Counted from the stretch's first letter, positions 42,299 to 51,302 are shown. The stretch: DNA of 64,000 nt from Gemmataceae bacterium (GCA_901538445.1 LR594584.1:1334655-1398654); one strand, 5' to 3'. Notes: generated by a model not told the origin, from the letters alone. A program made the numbers and translations.

Positions 42299-43351
42299 TC
42301 ATAACCCGGGGCCGCCGGGCGTGTCACTCCCAACTCGGCGAGGGGGTGCCTGTGAATGTCGGCGAGCGGCGCGGGCGGAGCGCTTCTCGGTCGGTCGCGT
42401 CTTCCAGCGGCGGTGGAGCCAGAAGTATTGTTCCGGGTGCCGGCGGATCGCCCGCTCCAGCGCCGCCGTGTACCGCTGCGTGATCTCGCGGACGGCCGCC
42501 AGTCGGCTCAGCCCGGCGTAGTCGCGGGGGTCGATCACGTCCTCGCACGTTACCGCGTAGAACATCGGCTCCATGCCGACCGCGGGGGTACGGGCCGGGT
42601 CGGCGGCGAAGTCGGCCCGCCGCTCGCGGGTCACGCTCGTGACGACGAGCACCGCGTCGTACTGCATCGCGAGCAGCGCGATCGCCTTGTGCGTGCTGGC
42701 CGGGCGGCCGAAGAAGTCCACGAACACGCCCCGGGAGCCGGCGTCCTGGTCGGCGAGCAGCGCGACCTTCCCGCCGGCCCGCATGACCGCCGCGAGCTGG
42801 TCGAACTCGCCGTTCTTGGCGATGATCCCCTGCCCCGCCGACTGCCGGAACCGGCGGACGAACCGCTCGATGTGCGGGTTGTCCTGCGGCCGGGCGATGG
42901 CGTGCGTGTGGTAGCCGAACAGGCCGAGGCTGATGCCGGCGAGTTCCCAGTTGCCGAGGTGCCCGGTGACGATGAACGCGGCGCGGTCCGCGAGCAGCGG
43001 GGCGTGGATCAACCCGCCGTTGGGGAGCACGACGTGCCGCCGCCAGGTGTCGAGGGTGAGCTTCCGCGGGATGAGGATGAGTTCGGTGGCCGCCCGCACG
43101 ATGTGCCGGAACATCCCGCGGACGATCCGCTCGATGGCCGCGGGGTCGTTGGCGATCTCGGGGAACGCGGCAGCGAGGTTCTCGCGGGCGACCCGCCGCC
43201 GGCCCGCCGCGACCGCGTACACGATCCACGCCACCGCGTCGGAGAGCGCATACGTGATGGCCGGGGGGAGCGCCTGCGCGACGCAGACCACGAACCGAAC
43301 GTACAGGTACAGCGCCAGATCGGCGGTGCGGTTCCTGGGCTTCCTGGCCAC
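42299..43351 (-). CDS. lysophospholipid/lipid A acyltransferase, LpxL (HtrB) family, copy 2
   Basis: 350 residues starting with GTG at 43351 (GGAGGAG site 3 bp upstream). Same fold as copy 1: VTGHLGNWELAG gives His131/Glu136; RRRVARENLAAAFPE, QDAGSRGVFVDFFGRPA and HPEQYFWLHRRW match closely. The two are clear tandem duplicates that have diverged, most in the N-terminal helix and in the segment before the last motif. They may add different acyl chains or act at different positions. The final 25 residues (after TEKRSARAARR) are not homologous to copy 1 and contain repeat-like sequence. Confidence 0.92.
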   Translation of the reverse strand: MARKPRNRTADLALYLYVRFVVCVAQALPPAITYALSDAVAWIVYAVAAGRRRVARENLAAAFPEIANDPAAIERIVRGMFRHIVRAATELILIPRKLTLDTWRRHVVLPNGGLIHAPLLADRAAFIVTGHLGNWELAGISLGLFGYHTHAIARPQDNPHIERFVRRFRQSAGQGIIAKNGEFDQLAAVMRAGGKVALLADQDAGSRGVFVDFFGRPASTHKAIALLAMQYDAVLVVTSVTRERRADFAADPARTPAVGMEPMFYAVTCEDVIDPRDYAGLSRLAAVREITQRYTAALERAIRRHPEQYFWLHRRWKTRPTEKRSARAARRHSQAPPRRVGSDTPGGPGL

Positions 43352-43513
43352 GGCTCCTCCCGGCGGCCCCCGCCGCCACGGTTCCGGGCGAGTAGTACCA
43401 GGATTTATCGGGCGTCGGCCGTGCGAATCTTGAGGGCGAGGTAAAATCGGGGACGTGGGTGAGAACGAGTGCAAAGATTGGCGAGCCGGGTGTCAGTGCT
43501 TCTCAATGGGCAC

Positions 43514-44047
43514 TCACGCCCCGCCTTCGAGCTTCTTCTCGTACTCCTCGAGGCCGGTGAGGAACCGGTGGTTCGGGTCGGCGTGCGGGTTCTTCGACTG
43601 CAGGTCCTTGAGCGCCTCTTCGAGGTTGAACGCCCGCTCGCGCATGAAGTACCCGAGGAGCACCAGCGTGCTGCGGCTCTCGGCCGAGTCGCAGTGGACC
43701 ACCACCGTGTGGTTCTTGCGGCGGAACCGGGTGATGATGTCCACCGCGAGTTCGAGCCAGTCGATGCCGGGGAACGCGTGGTCGGCGAGCGGCATGTGCA
43801 GCACCGCGACCAGCTCGTGCCCCGGCAGGAACTCGTTCGGCTGGTCGCTCACGTTCACGACGACGTGGACGCCGTGCGGCGGGTACGCGCCGAGGCTGCT
43901 CGCCTGGAACAGCCCGGGCTCGATCTCGTACAGCCGCTCGGCGTCGAGCTGGGGCCGCCCGGCCCCGGGTTCGGGGGCGGCCGCCGGTTGTGCGGGGGCC
44001 GGCACCTGGGCGGCGTCGGGGAGGTTGTTGTTCGGTTGGTAGTTCAC
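43514..44047 (-). CDS. dual-specificity/tyrosine phosphatase-like protein
   Basis: 177 residues starting with GTG at 44047, in a 4-bp GTGA overlap with the upstream oxidoreductase stop. A Pro/Ala-rich N-terminus (1-32) precedes a compact cysteine-phosphatase domain with VVVNVSDQP and the P-loop VVHCDSAESRST (Cys119, Arg125). A general-acid Asp may be Asp89 in HMPLADH. The phosphatase signature is intact; the substrate is unknown. Translational coupling to a Gfo/Idh/MocA gene is notable because such oxidoreductases act on sugars or inositols. Confidence 0.82.
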   Translation of the reverse strand: MNYQPNNNLPDAAQVPAPAQPAAAPEPGAGRPQLDAERLYEIEPGLFQASSLGAYPPHGVHVVVNVSDQPNEFLPGHELVAVLHMPLADHAFPGIDWLELAVDIITRFRRKNHTVVVHCDSAESRSTLVLLGYFMRERAFNLEEALKDLQSKNPHADPNHRFLTGLEEYEKKLEGGA

Positions 44048-45105
44048 GACTTCAGCTCCACCAGCTTGCCCGTTCGGTTGCTCTCGTAGATCGCGCAGAT
44101 CAGTTCCACCGACCGCTTGCCCTCGCGGCCGTCCACCTTCGGGAGCCGGCCCCCGCGGACCGCGGCGACGAAGTCCGCGAGCTGCCGGCGGTGGCCCTCG
44201 TGGCTGATCGACTTCGGGTCGGCCGCGCCGCCGCTCGCCCCCACCTTCGCCGCGAACTTCGCCTTCACCTCGGCGTCCTGCGGGGTGGGCGGCTCGAAGT
44301 CCCACTTGAGAACGTCTTCCTGCTCGATGACGGCCGACCCCTTGTCGCCGTGGATCGCGATCTGCTTCGGGTAACCGGGGTGGACGCTCGTCGTCGCGGT
44401 GAGCAGGCCCAGCGCCCCGCTGCGGAACCGGATCGCGGCGACGGCCGTGTCCTCGACCTCGATCCGCTCGTGGGCGAGCGTGGCCGTGAGCCCGCAGACG
44501 GACGCGGCCGGCCCCATCATCCACAGGAGCAGGTCCACGTTGTGGATCGCCTGGTTCATCACCGCGCCGCCGCCGTCGAGCGCCTGGGTGCCCTTCCAGC
44601 CGCCCTCGTCGTAGTACGCCTGGGACCGCCACCACTTGTTCGACGCCTCGCCGAGCGTGAGCCGGCCGAACTTGCCGGCGTCCACGGCGGCCTTGAGCGT
44701 GACGTTCGAGTCGGCGAACCGGCTCGGGAAGATCGTGCAGAGCTGGACCTTGGCCCGGTCGCAGGCGTCGATGATCTGCTGGCACCGCGGGCCGGTGATC
44801 TCCAGCGGCTTCTCGACCACGACGTGCTTGCCGGCGGCCGCGGCCGTCAGGGCCGGCTCCAGGTGCGCGCCGCTCGGCGTGGTGATCACGACCGCGTCAA
44901 CACCCGGGGCCTTCACCGCCTCCGCGACCGTGGCAAACACCGGGCAAGTGGGAATGCCGGTCTCGGTGATGAGCGTCTGGGCGTTGGCGGGGGTGCGGCT
45001 GACGAGCCCGGCGACGCGGGCGTCCGGGATCTCGGCGATGGCCCGCGCGTGGTAGCGGGCGATCATCCCGCAGCCGACCAGCGCGAACCCGAAGGGAGAG
45101 GGCAT
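44044..45105 (-). CDS. Gfo/Idh/MocA-family oxidoreductase
   Basis: 353 residues. Rossmann motif FALVGCGMIARYHARAI, the EKP motif in VVVEKPLEITG (catalytic Lys) and the C-terminal domain with HNVDLLLWMMG and GGWKGTQALDGGGAVMNQAIHN (in part) are typical. These NAD(P)-dependent enzymes oxidise or reduce sugars, inositols or related polyols, in surface-glycan or catabolic pathways. There is no Tat signal, unlike many planctomycete members, so it is cytoplasmic. The start at 45105 has a GGAGACCCCC region upstream. It overlaps the phosphatase gene by 4 bp. Confidence 0.92.
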   Translation of the reverse strand: MPSPFGFALVGCGMIARYHARAIAEIPDARVAGLVSRTPANAQTLITETGIPTCPVFATVAEAVKAPGVDAVVITTPSGAHLEPALTAAAAGKHVVVEKPLEITGPRCQQIIDACDRAKVQLCTIFPSRFADSNVTLKAAVDAGKFGRLTLGEASNKWWRSQAYYDEGGWKGTQALDGGGAVMNQAIHNVDLLLWMMGPAASVCGLTATLAHERIEVEDTAVAAIRFRSGALGLLTATTSVHPGYPKQIAIHGDKGSAVIEQEDVLKWDFEPPTPQDAEVKAKFAAKVGASGGAADPKSISHEGHRRQLADFVAAVRGGRLPKVDGREGKRSVELICAIYESNRTGKLVELKS

Positions 45106-45180
45106 GGGGGTCTCCGTTTCTGTGACAGAGATTGTAGGAGCGCGACCCGGCGGCGGCGTCGTGCCCGGTATACTTCCCCC

Positions 45181-45975
45181 ATGACGGTTCACGACGCACT
45201 CGCCGAAGGCCGACTCACCGACGCGGTCGCGCTGCAGGAAGCGGCCGTTGCCGCGGCCCCCGGCGACCCGGCCGCGCGGCGGCTGCTGGTCGATCTCCTC
45301 GCGTTCGCCGGCCGGCTCGACGACGCCGCTTCGCACCTCGCGGAGGTTCGGTCCGACGCGCCCGAGTGGCCCGAGACCGAGCGCGCCCTCCACCGCTTGC
45401 TGCGGGCCGAGCGGCGGCGCTCCGAGGACTCCCGCCCGCCGCAGATCCGCCCCGAGCCGGCCCCGAAGCACGCGAGCCGCCGGTGGCTGGCCGCGAAGGC
45501 GCTCCGCAGGGCCCGGCCCGAGGACGCGGTTCGGTGCATCGACGCGGCCGACGCGGTCGCGCCCGAACTCCGCGGGTTCCTCGACGGCCAGGAGTTCGTC
45601 GGCCTGCGCGACGCCGACGACCGGTTCGCCTCGGTGCTCGAAGCGTTCGTCGGCGGCGAGTACGTGTGGTTCGCGTGGGAGGCGCTGCGGAAGGTCGCGC
45701 TCGCGCCGGCCGCCGTGCTGCTCGACCAACTGTACCGGCCCGCGACCGTCACCTTCGCCGACGGCACCGCGGTCGCCGTTCACCTGCCGCTCGTGTACCC
45801 GCGGTCGCACGCGGCCGACGACGTGTTCGCGCTCGGCACCGAGACCGACCACGTCTGCCCGGACCACGGCCCGACCCGGTGCGTGGGCGGGAAGCTCCTG
45901 CTGATCGGCGACGAGGACGAGGTGACCCTGGCCGAGTGCCGCATGATCGAGGTGCGCTGGGCCGGATCGGTTTGA
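45181..45975 (+). CDS. ImpE/TagJ-family (T6SS accessory) protein, orphan
   Basis: 264 residues. An N-terminal TPR-like helical region (about 1-75: AEGRLTDAVALQEAAVAAAP with DPAARRLLVDLLAFAGRLDDA, each in part) and the C-terminal ImpE domain (about 140-264: RDADDRFASVLEAFVGGEYVW in part, LLDQLYRPATVTFADG, HLPLVYPRSH) are recognisable. In proteobacteria TagJ binds the N-terminus of the T6SS sheath protein TssB. No other type VI gene lies in the window. A perfect hairpin follows at 46021-46050. Confidence 0.82.
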   Translation: MTVHDALAEGRLTDAVALQEAAVAAAPGDPAARRLLVDLLAFAGRLDDAASHLAEVRSDAPEWPETERALHRLLRAERRRSEDSRPPQIRPEPAPKHASRRWLAAKALRRARPEDAVRCIDAADAVAPELRGFLDGQEFVGLRDADDRFASVLEAFVGGEYVWFAWEALRKVALAPAAVLLDQLYRPATVTFADGTAVAVHLPLVYPRSHAADDVFALGTETDHVCPDHGPTRCVGGKLLLIGDEDEVTLAECRMIEVRWAGSV

Positions 45976-46020
45976 CGTGCGACCCCGGCGGGTCTTTCCT
46001 GACGGGTGCCCGGGAACGAG

Positions 46021-46050
46021 ACGGGCCGACCGGAACTCCGGTCGGCCCGT
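46021..46050. terminator. perfect hairpin between the ImpE-like gene and a convergent ORF
   Basis: 13-bp arms (46021-46033 and 46038-46050) with a 4-nt AACT loop, 45 bp after the rightward stop at 45975 and 18 bp before the leftward stop at 46069. It could serve both directions. Confidence 0.65.
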
Positions 46051-46068
46051 TCACGCAGGTGCCCGGCG

Positions 46069-46305
46069 TCAGTGGCCGGTCACGCCGGTGTTGTGCTGAC
46101 CGGGATCGTTGCACGCGTCGTTGCGGTGCTCCCCGGACTGGCCCCGCTGGCCCATCCCGCCGCCCGTGGCACCCACGGGTTCGATGGGGCGCTCGTCGCC
46201 CCCGCCCGGCCCGCGGGGCACCCGCCCCTGGTCGCGCGGCAGCGTGTTCGCATCCGTATCGTGGCGGTTGGAATCCGCGGGGTGGGGGTCTTGTGAGTGC
46301 GTCAT
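46069..46305 (-). CDS. small hydrophilic hypothetical protein
   Basis: 78 residues, very polar and Gly/His/Asp/Asn-rich (MTHSQDPHPADSNRHDTDAN at the start; HRNDACNDPGQHNTGVTGH at the end), almost certainly disordered. A GGAG site lies about 9 bp upstream of the ATG, and the gene ends just before the hairpin at 46021-46050. The composition resembles small stress-associated hydrophilins, but no family is recognised. It could be a chance open frame. Confidence 0.5.
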   Translation of the reverse strand: MTHSQDPHPADSNRHDTDANTLPRDQGRVPRGPGGGDERPIEPVGATGGGMGQRGQSGEHRNDACNDPGQHNTGVTGH

Positions 46306-46406
46306 CGTTGCGACTCCGTTGGACCGGCGAAACCCCGCGGTGCGGGGCCACTTGAGAGAGTGCAACCCATGTGCCGGCCACTTGCCGACGGTGCAATGGA
46401 ACCGCC

Positions 46407-48950
46407 TCACTCCCGCCTCTTGCGTGCGCCGCGGACGGCTTCGGCGGCGAGCGGGTCGTCGGGCCAACTGTGCTTCGGGTAGCGGCCGCGGAGTTCCTTC
46501 CGCACCACCGGGTAGCCGTTCGCCCAGAAGCTCGCGAGGTCGTCGGTCACCTGCTGCGGGCGGTGGTTCGGCGCGAGCAGGTGGAGCAGCACCTTCACCC
46601 GCCCGCGGGCCACCCGCGGCGTCTCGGCCAGCCCGAACATCTCCTGGATGCGGGCCGCGAGCACCGGCGGCCGGCCCTCCTCGTACTCGATCGCAATGTG
46701 GCTCCCGCTCGGCACCTCGATCCGCTCCGGGGCTTCGGTCTCGACTGCGCGAAGCTGGTCGTAGGTGAGCTGGGCGCGGAGGAAGTCGAGCCACGGGCCG
46801 TTCCGCACGTCGGCGAGCGACCGCCGGCCGCGGCAGAAGAACTCGAGCGCCTCGCGGAGGTCGGCCGCGTCGAACGCCGGCAGGTTCAGGTCCGGCACCC
46901 ACGCCCGCAGGCACCGCACCCGCGTGCGGAACGCGCCGGCCGCGGAGTCGGGGGGCGGGAGGCACTTCTCGATGCGCGCGGCCGCGGCTTCGGCCAGCAC
47001 ACGGGCCGCGTCGGCCTCGTTGGGGATGTGCGACGGGGTCTCGTCGAGCACGAGTTCGTCGAACCGCGTCACCTTGCGGGCGACGAGTTTCTCGGCGCGG
47101 TCGTCGAACGTCACTTCGGCTTGTGTGGCGACCCGCTCGCGCGGCAGCCAGTCACGCTCGACGCCCGACGCGAGCCGCACGAACGCATCGACGCCGCCGG
47201 CATCGACGTCCACGCACACGAACAACTCCGGCTCCGCGACGCCGCTGGTCGGCGCGAGCCGCACGCCGCGGCCGCCGGCGGTCACGGCCTTCGTGCTGCC
47301 GGGTTCGCGGCGGCGCGCGAGCCGGTCGGGGTACGCCGCGAACACGCACCTCAGCAGCGCTTCGTCCTGGCGAGCGGGGGACGTGAGTCCCCCGGTAGAA
47401 CCACCCCCGCTCGCCACAAGCCTGGCGAGGTGGTCGCGGACGTCGAGCACTGCACGCGCGCAGCCGCGGTGGAGGCGGCCGAGCGGCCCGTCGAGCCGGC
47501 CGGATGCCTCGAAGCCTTCAAGCGCTTCCACGCGGTCGAGAACGTCGGACACGGTCACCGGAGCAGTGCGCGTCGGCGGGCCGGCGTCGATCTCGCGCAG
47601 GAACGGATCTCTTTCCGAGAGCAAGGCCGCCGCGAGCGCCGCACGGTTCGCACAGCCGAGCCGCTGGCCCTCGACGAGCATCCGCCCGAGCCGCGGGTGG
47701 ACCGGCAGCGCCGCCGCCGCCCGGCCGACGTCGGTGAGCGCGCCGCTCGCGGTGACGCCGAGTTGCTCCAGCAACCGCAGCGACTCGGCGAGCGACTCGG
47801 GCCGCGGCGGGTCGAGCCACGGGAACCGCTCGGCCGACTCGCCGAGCGCGAGGAGTTGCAGCACCGCCCCGCACAGGTCGACGCGGCGAATCTCGGGCAC
47901 GGTCTGCTCGGGCCGGCCGCGGTGGCTCGCCTCGTCCCAGAGCCGCACGCACACCCCCGGTTGCGTGCGCCCGGCGCGGCCGGCGCGCTGGTCGGCCGAC
48001 GCGCGCGAGATCGGCCCGAGCTTCAGCCGGTCCATGCCGACGCCGGGCTCGAACTCCATCTGCCGTGCCAAACCCGAATCGACAACTGCTGTGACGCCGT
48101 CGACCGTCACCGACGTTTCCGCGACGTTCGTGGCGAGCACCACCTTTCGCCGAGCGAGCCTCTGGAGCGCCCGGTCCTGCTGCTCGGGGGGCAGGTCGCC
48201 GTGCAGCGGCAGCACCTCGAAGCCGCGTTCTTGTGCAAGGCGTTCGAGGTCGTCGGCGGCCTGGCGAATCTCGCGGAGCCCGGGGAGGAACGCGAGCACG
48301 TCGCCCGTTGTCTCGGCGAGCACCTCGCGAACGGCATCGGCGACTGCGAGTGACACCTGGGTGTCACTGCGCCGCGGGCGGTACTTTACCTCTACGGGGA
48401 ACGAGCGGCCGGCGCTGTCCACGACCGGGCACCCGCCGAGGTACGCCGCCACCGGCCCCGGCTCGACCGTGGCCGACATCACGACCAGTTGAAGTTCCGG
48501 CCGCACGGCCTCGCGCACGAGCCGCACCAGCCCGAGCGCGAGATCGACGTCGAGACCGCGTTCGTGGAACTCGTCGAACACGACGCACGAGACGCCCTCA
48601 AGGAACGGGTCGTCGTGGAGCCGCCGCAGGAGCACGCCGGGCGTTGCGACGAGGACGCGCGTCCGGTTGCCGGCCTTGCGATCGAACCGCACCTGATAGC
48701 CGTAAACATCTCCGAGCGGCGAGCCGTGCTCGATCGCCATGCGCCGCGCCGCCGCACGTGCCGCCACCCGCCGCGGTTCCAGCATGATGACCAGGCCGGA
48801 CCCGGCGAGGCCCGATTCGACGAGCGCCGGCGGAACGCGGGTCGTCTTCCCGGCCCCGGTCGGGGCGCGGAGCACGGCGGCTCCGCTGGTCCGCAGCGCG
48901 GCGAGGAGGTTCGGGAGTGCGGCGTCGATCGGCAGCGGGTCGCGGGGCAT
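46407..48950 (-). CDS. hrpB: ATP-dependent helicase HrpB with an in-frame palindromic insert
   Basis: 847 residues, full-length DEAH/RHA helicase. Motifs: APTGAGKTTRVP (Walker A), VFDEFHERGLDVDLAL (DEFH box), SATVEPG, ATNVAETSVTVDGV, and QRAGRAGRTQPG (motif VI), followed by the helicase-associated and HrpB C-terminal domains (SHIAIEYEEGRPPVLAARIQ in part, EMFGLAETPRVARG, KHSWPDDP). HrpB is widespread; its substrate is not firmly known, with mRNA processing suggested in some species. Residues of about 512-527 (ASGGGSTGGLTSPAR) are encoded by a palindromic repeat element, placed between two helices of the linker region. Confidence 0.93.
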   Translation of the reverse strand: MPRDPLPIDAALPNLLAALRTSGAAVLRAPTGAGKTTRVPPALVESGLAGSGLVIMLEPRRVAARAAARRMAIEHGSPLGDVYGYQVRFDRKAGNRTRVLVATPGVLLRRLHDDPFLEGVSCVVFDEFHERGLDVDLALGLVRLVREAVRPELQLVVMSATVEPGPVAAYLGGCPVVDSAGRSFPVEVKYRPRRSDTQVSLAVADAVREVLAETTGDVLAFLPGLREIRQAADDLERLAQERGFEVLPLHGDLPPEQQDRALQRLARRKVVLATNVAETSVTVDGVTAVVDSGLARQMEFEPGVGMDRLKLGPISRASADQRAGRAGRTQPGVCVRLWDEASHRGRPEQTVPEIRRVDLCGAVLQLLALGESAERFPWLDPPRPESLAESLRLLEQLGVTASGALTDVGRAAAALPVHPRLGRMLVEGQRLGCANRAALAAALLSERDPFLREIDAGPPTRTAPVTVSDVLDRVEALEGFEASGRLDGPLGRLHRGCARAVLDVRDHLARLVASGGGSTGGLTSPARQDEALLRCVFAAYPDRLARRREPGSTKAVTAGGRGVRLAPTSGVAEPELFVCVDVDAGGVDAFVRLASGVERDWLPRERVATQAEVTFDDRAEKLVARKVTRFDELVLDETPSHIPNEADAARVLAEAAAARIEKCLPPPDSAAGAFRTRVRCLRAWVPDLNLPAFDAADLREALEFFCRGRRSLADVRNGPWLDFLRAQLTYDQLRAVETEAPERIEVPSGSHIAIEYEEGRPPVLAARIQEMFGLAETPRVARGRVKVLLHLLAPNHRPQQVTDDLASFWANGYPVVRKELRGRYPKHSWPDDPLAAEAVRGARKRRE
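47369..47415. repeat. palindromic element, family E, in frame within hrpB
   Basis: Outer stem GGCGAGCGGGGG/CCCCCGCTCGCC (47369-47380 and 47404-47415) with an inner GGGGGACGTGAGTCCCCC hairpin. A related intergenic copy lies at 52193-52266. The 47-bp element has no stop in the hrpB frame. Confidence 0.85.
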
Positions 48951-49027
48951 GGGATCAGTTTAGCGGTCGCCCTCGCGGGGCGGCCGTCGTACACTTTCGC
49001 ACGTCACCCACTCGCAGGAGGTCGCCG

Positions 49028-50575
49028 GTGAACCCACGCTGGTTGCTCGCCGCCGTCGCGGCCCTCGCCGCCGCGCCCGCACTCGGGCAGGACAAGAAGC
49101 CGCTCCGGTGGGGCACCGACCCGACCGGCGGCGCGCCCTACGTCTACAAGGACGGCAACGCGTTCGTCGGCTTCGAGGTCGAACTCGCGGAGTACCTCGC
49201 CAAGGAACTCGGCCGCACGAGCGAGATGGTCACCGGCGACTGGGACAAGCTCCCGGAACTCCTCGCCAAGCCGGCCGGCGACCCGAACGGCATCGACATC
49301 GTCCTGAACGGCTACGAACTCCGCGAAGACCTGGAGAAGCAGTACCCGTCCACGGTGCCGTACTACGTCTACCGGCTCGGGCTCGTGATCCACAAGGACA
49401 GCGCCGGCGAGATTCAGGGGTGGAGCGACCTCAAGCGGCCGAAACTGACCGGCGAGAAGAAGGACAAGGAAGAGAAGCGGAGCGTCGGCGTGCTTGGAGG
49501 GTCCGCGGCGCACGAGTACCTGAAGGACGAGTTCGGCGACGCAATCGACCTGAAGATCAACCCGGACGTGGCGACCGTGATCGGCCTCGTCGAGGAGAAG
49601 CGGCTCGACGCGACGGTTCAAGACCTCCCCGCGGCGACCTACTACATCAAGCACGGCAAGGATCTGGTACTGGGCGACGAGCCGCGGAAGCCGGGGTTCT
49701 ACGTCATTCTCACGCGAGCCGCCGACAAGGAACTGCGGGAGCAGCTCAACGCCGCGATCAAGAAGGGCATCAAGGACGGCACGCTCAAGAAGATCTACGA
49801 GAAGTACGGGCTGTGGAACGACGACCAGGAGCGGCTGCTGTACTGGACCGAGCAGCCGTGGCCGCCGTTCAAGGTCGCGGCCGAGGAGGGCGCGACGAAG
49901 ACGGGCAAGGCCGACTGGGGCCAGCTGATCGGCGAGTTGCTCCGGGCCGCCGCGATGACGGTGTACCTCGCGGTCGTGTCGTTTCCGATCGCCATGCTCG
50001 TCGGGCTGTTCGTCGGCCTCGGCCGCGTGTACGGGCCGGCGTGGCTCCGCGTCCCGCTCGGGCTATACGTCGAGGTGATCCGCGGCACTCCGCTGCTGCT
50101 TCAACTGTACTGCGTGTTCTACATGCTCCCGCAGATCGACCCGCACCTCGCACTGTCGCCGCTGCAAGCGGGCATCCTCGGCCTGGCGATCAACTACTCG
50201 GCGTACGAGGCCGAGAACTACCGCGCCGGCATCCAGTCGATTCCGCGGGGGCAGATGGAGGCGGCGCTCGCGCTCGGCATGAGCCCGCTCACGGCGATCC
50301 GCGTCGTCATCGTGCCGCAGGCCGTGCGGGTCGTGATCCCGCCCGTCACGAACGACTTCATCGCGCTGTTCAAGGACACGTCGGTGTGTTCGGTCATCCT
50401 CATCACCGAACTGACCCGGAAGTACAACGAGCTGTACAACTTCAACCGCGACTACATCGTGCAGTTGGCGTTCATCACCGCCGGGCTGTACCTGCTGATG
50501 AGCTACCCGATGTCGCTCCTGGCCCGCTGGCTCGAACGGCGCACGGGCACCCACACCGCCGGGGGCCACCGATGA
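49028..50575 (+). CDS. polar amino-acid-type ABC transporter: substrate-binding protein fused to permease
   Basis: 515 residues starting with GTG at 49028 (AGGAGG site 6 bp upstream). A signal peptide (about 1-20) leads to a periplasmic binding domain of the family-3 type (about 25-270: LRWGTDPTGGAPYVYKDGN, GFEVELAEYLAKELG, DATVQDLPAATYYI). The permease (about 300-510) has five hydrophobic segments, the HisM/GlnP-type coupling loop EAALALGMSPLTAIRVVIVP and a TPLLLQLYCVFY segment. A natural fusion of receptor and channel is known in GlnPH-type transporters. The ligand may be an amino acid. It overlaps the ATPase gene by 4 bp. Confidence 0.9.
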   Translation: MNPRWLLAAVAALAAAPALGQDKKPLRWGTDPTGGAPYVYKDGNAFVGFEVELAEYLAKELGRTSEMVTGDWDKLPELLAKPAGDPNGIDIVLNGYELREDLEKQYPSTVPYYVYRLGLVIHKDSAGEIQGWSDLKRPKLTGEKKDKEEKRSVGVLGGSAAHEYLKDEFGDAIDLKINPDVATVIGLVEEKRLDATVQDLPAATYYIKHGKDLVLGDEPRKPGFYVILTRAADKELREQLNAAIKKGIKDGTLKKIYEKYGLWNDDQERLLYWTEQPWPPFKVAAEEGATKTGKADWGQLIGELLRAAAMTVYLAVVSFPIAMLVGLFVGLGRVYGPAWLRVPLGLYVEVIRGTPLLLQLYCVFYMLPQIDPHLALSPLQAGILGLAINYSAYEAENYRAGIQSIPRGQMEAALALGMSPLTAIRVVIVPQAVRVVIPPVTNDFIALFKDTSVCSVILITELTRKYNELYNFNRDYIVQLAFITAGLYLLMSYPMSLLARWLERRTGTHTAGGHR

Positions 50576-51300
50576 TCACCGTCACGAACGTCGTGAAGTA
50601 CCACGGGCCGGCCCGCGTCCTCGACGGCGCGAGCCTCGCGATCCGCAAGGGCGAGGTCGCGGCGATCGTCGGCCCGAGCGGCAGCGGCAAGAGCACGCTG
50701 CTCCGGTGCATCAACGGGCTCGAAGAGTTCCAGGAGGGGACCATTGACGTCGGCGACTCGCTGACGCTCGCCGGCGGCCAGGCGGCCCCGAAGGCGGCGT
50801 TGCTGCAACTGCGCCGCTCGGTCGGCATGGTGTTCCAGTCGTTCAACCTGTTCCCGCACATGACGGCACTGGAGAACGTCGCGGCCGGGCCGGTCCACGC
50901 ACTCGGGAAGCCCCGCAAAGAGGCCGAGGCGACCGCGAAGAAACTCCTCGACCGCGTCGGGCTCGGGGCGAGGGCCGACGCGAAGCCGGCGCAACTTTCG
51001 GGCGGGCAGCAGCAGCGTGTTGCGATCGCCCGAGCGCTTGCGGTTAACCCCGCGGCGATCCTGTTCGACGAGCCGACTAGCGCCCTCGACCCGAAGATGG
51101 CGGCCGAGGTCATGAAGGTCATCGACGACTTGGCCGGCGACGAGCAGTTCCAGGCCGCGATGGTGATCGTGTCGCACGACCTGCCCGCGGTGAAGCGGAT
51201 CGCCGACACCGTCCACGTCCTGAACGCCGGGCGTGTCGCGTACACCGGCCCGGCGGCCGAGGCGTTCGCCCCCGGCGGCCCCGTCGAGAACATGGAGTGA
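50572..51300 (+). CDS. polar amino-acid-type ABC transporter ATP-binding protein
   Basis: 242 residues, GlnQ/HisP class. Walker A GPSGSGKST, Q-loop VFQSFNLFPHMT, signature LSGGQQQR, Walker B ILFDEPTSALD and H-loop SHD are intact. The ATG lies in an ATGA overlap with the permease stop. Together the two genes encode a complete importer (receptor-permease fusion plus ATPase). mqnD starts 2 bp after the stop, so all three are likely one operon. Confidence 0.94.
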   Translation: MITVTNVVKYHGPARVLDGASLAIRKGEVAAIVGPSGSGKSTLLRCINGLEEFQEGTIDVGDSLTLAGGQAAPKAALLQLRRSVGMVFQSFNLFPHMTALENVAAGPVHALGKPRKEAEATAKKLLDRVGLGARADAKPAQLSGGQQQRVAIARALAVNPAAILFDEPTSALDPKMAAEVMKVIDDLAGDEQFQAAMVIVSHDLPAVKRIADTVHVLNAGRVAYTGPAAEAFAPGGPVENME

Positions 51301-51302
51301 GC

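Noticed and set aside
45181-45975. Evidence for a type VI secretion cluster
   Set aside because: Only the ImpE/TagJ-like gene is present; no sheath, tube, baseplate, ClpV or membrane-complex genes are in the window.
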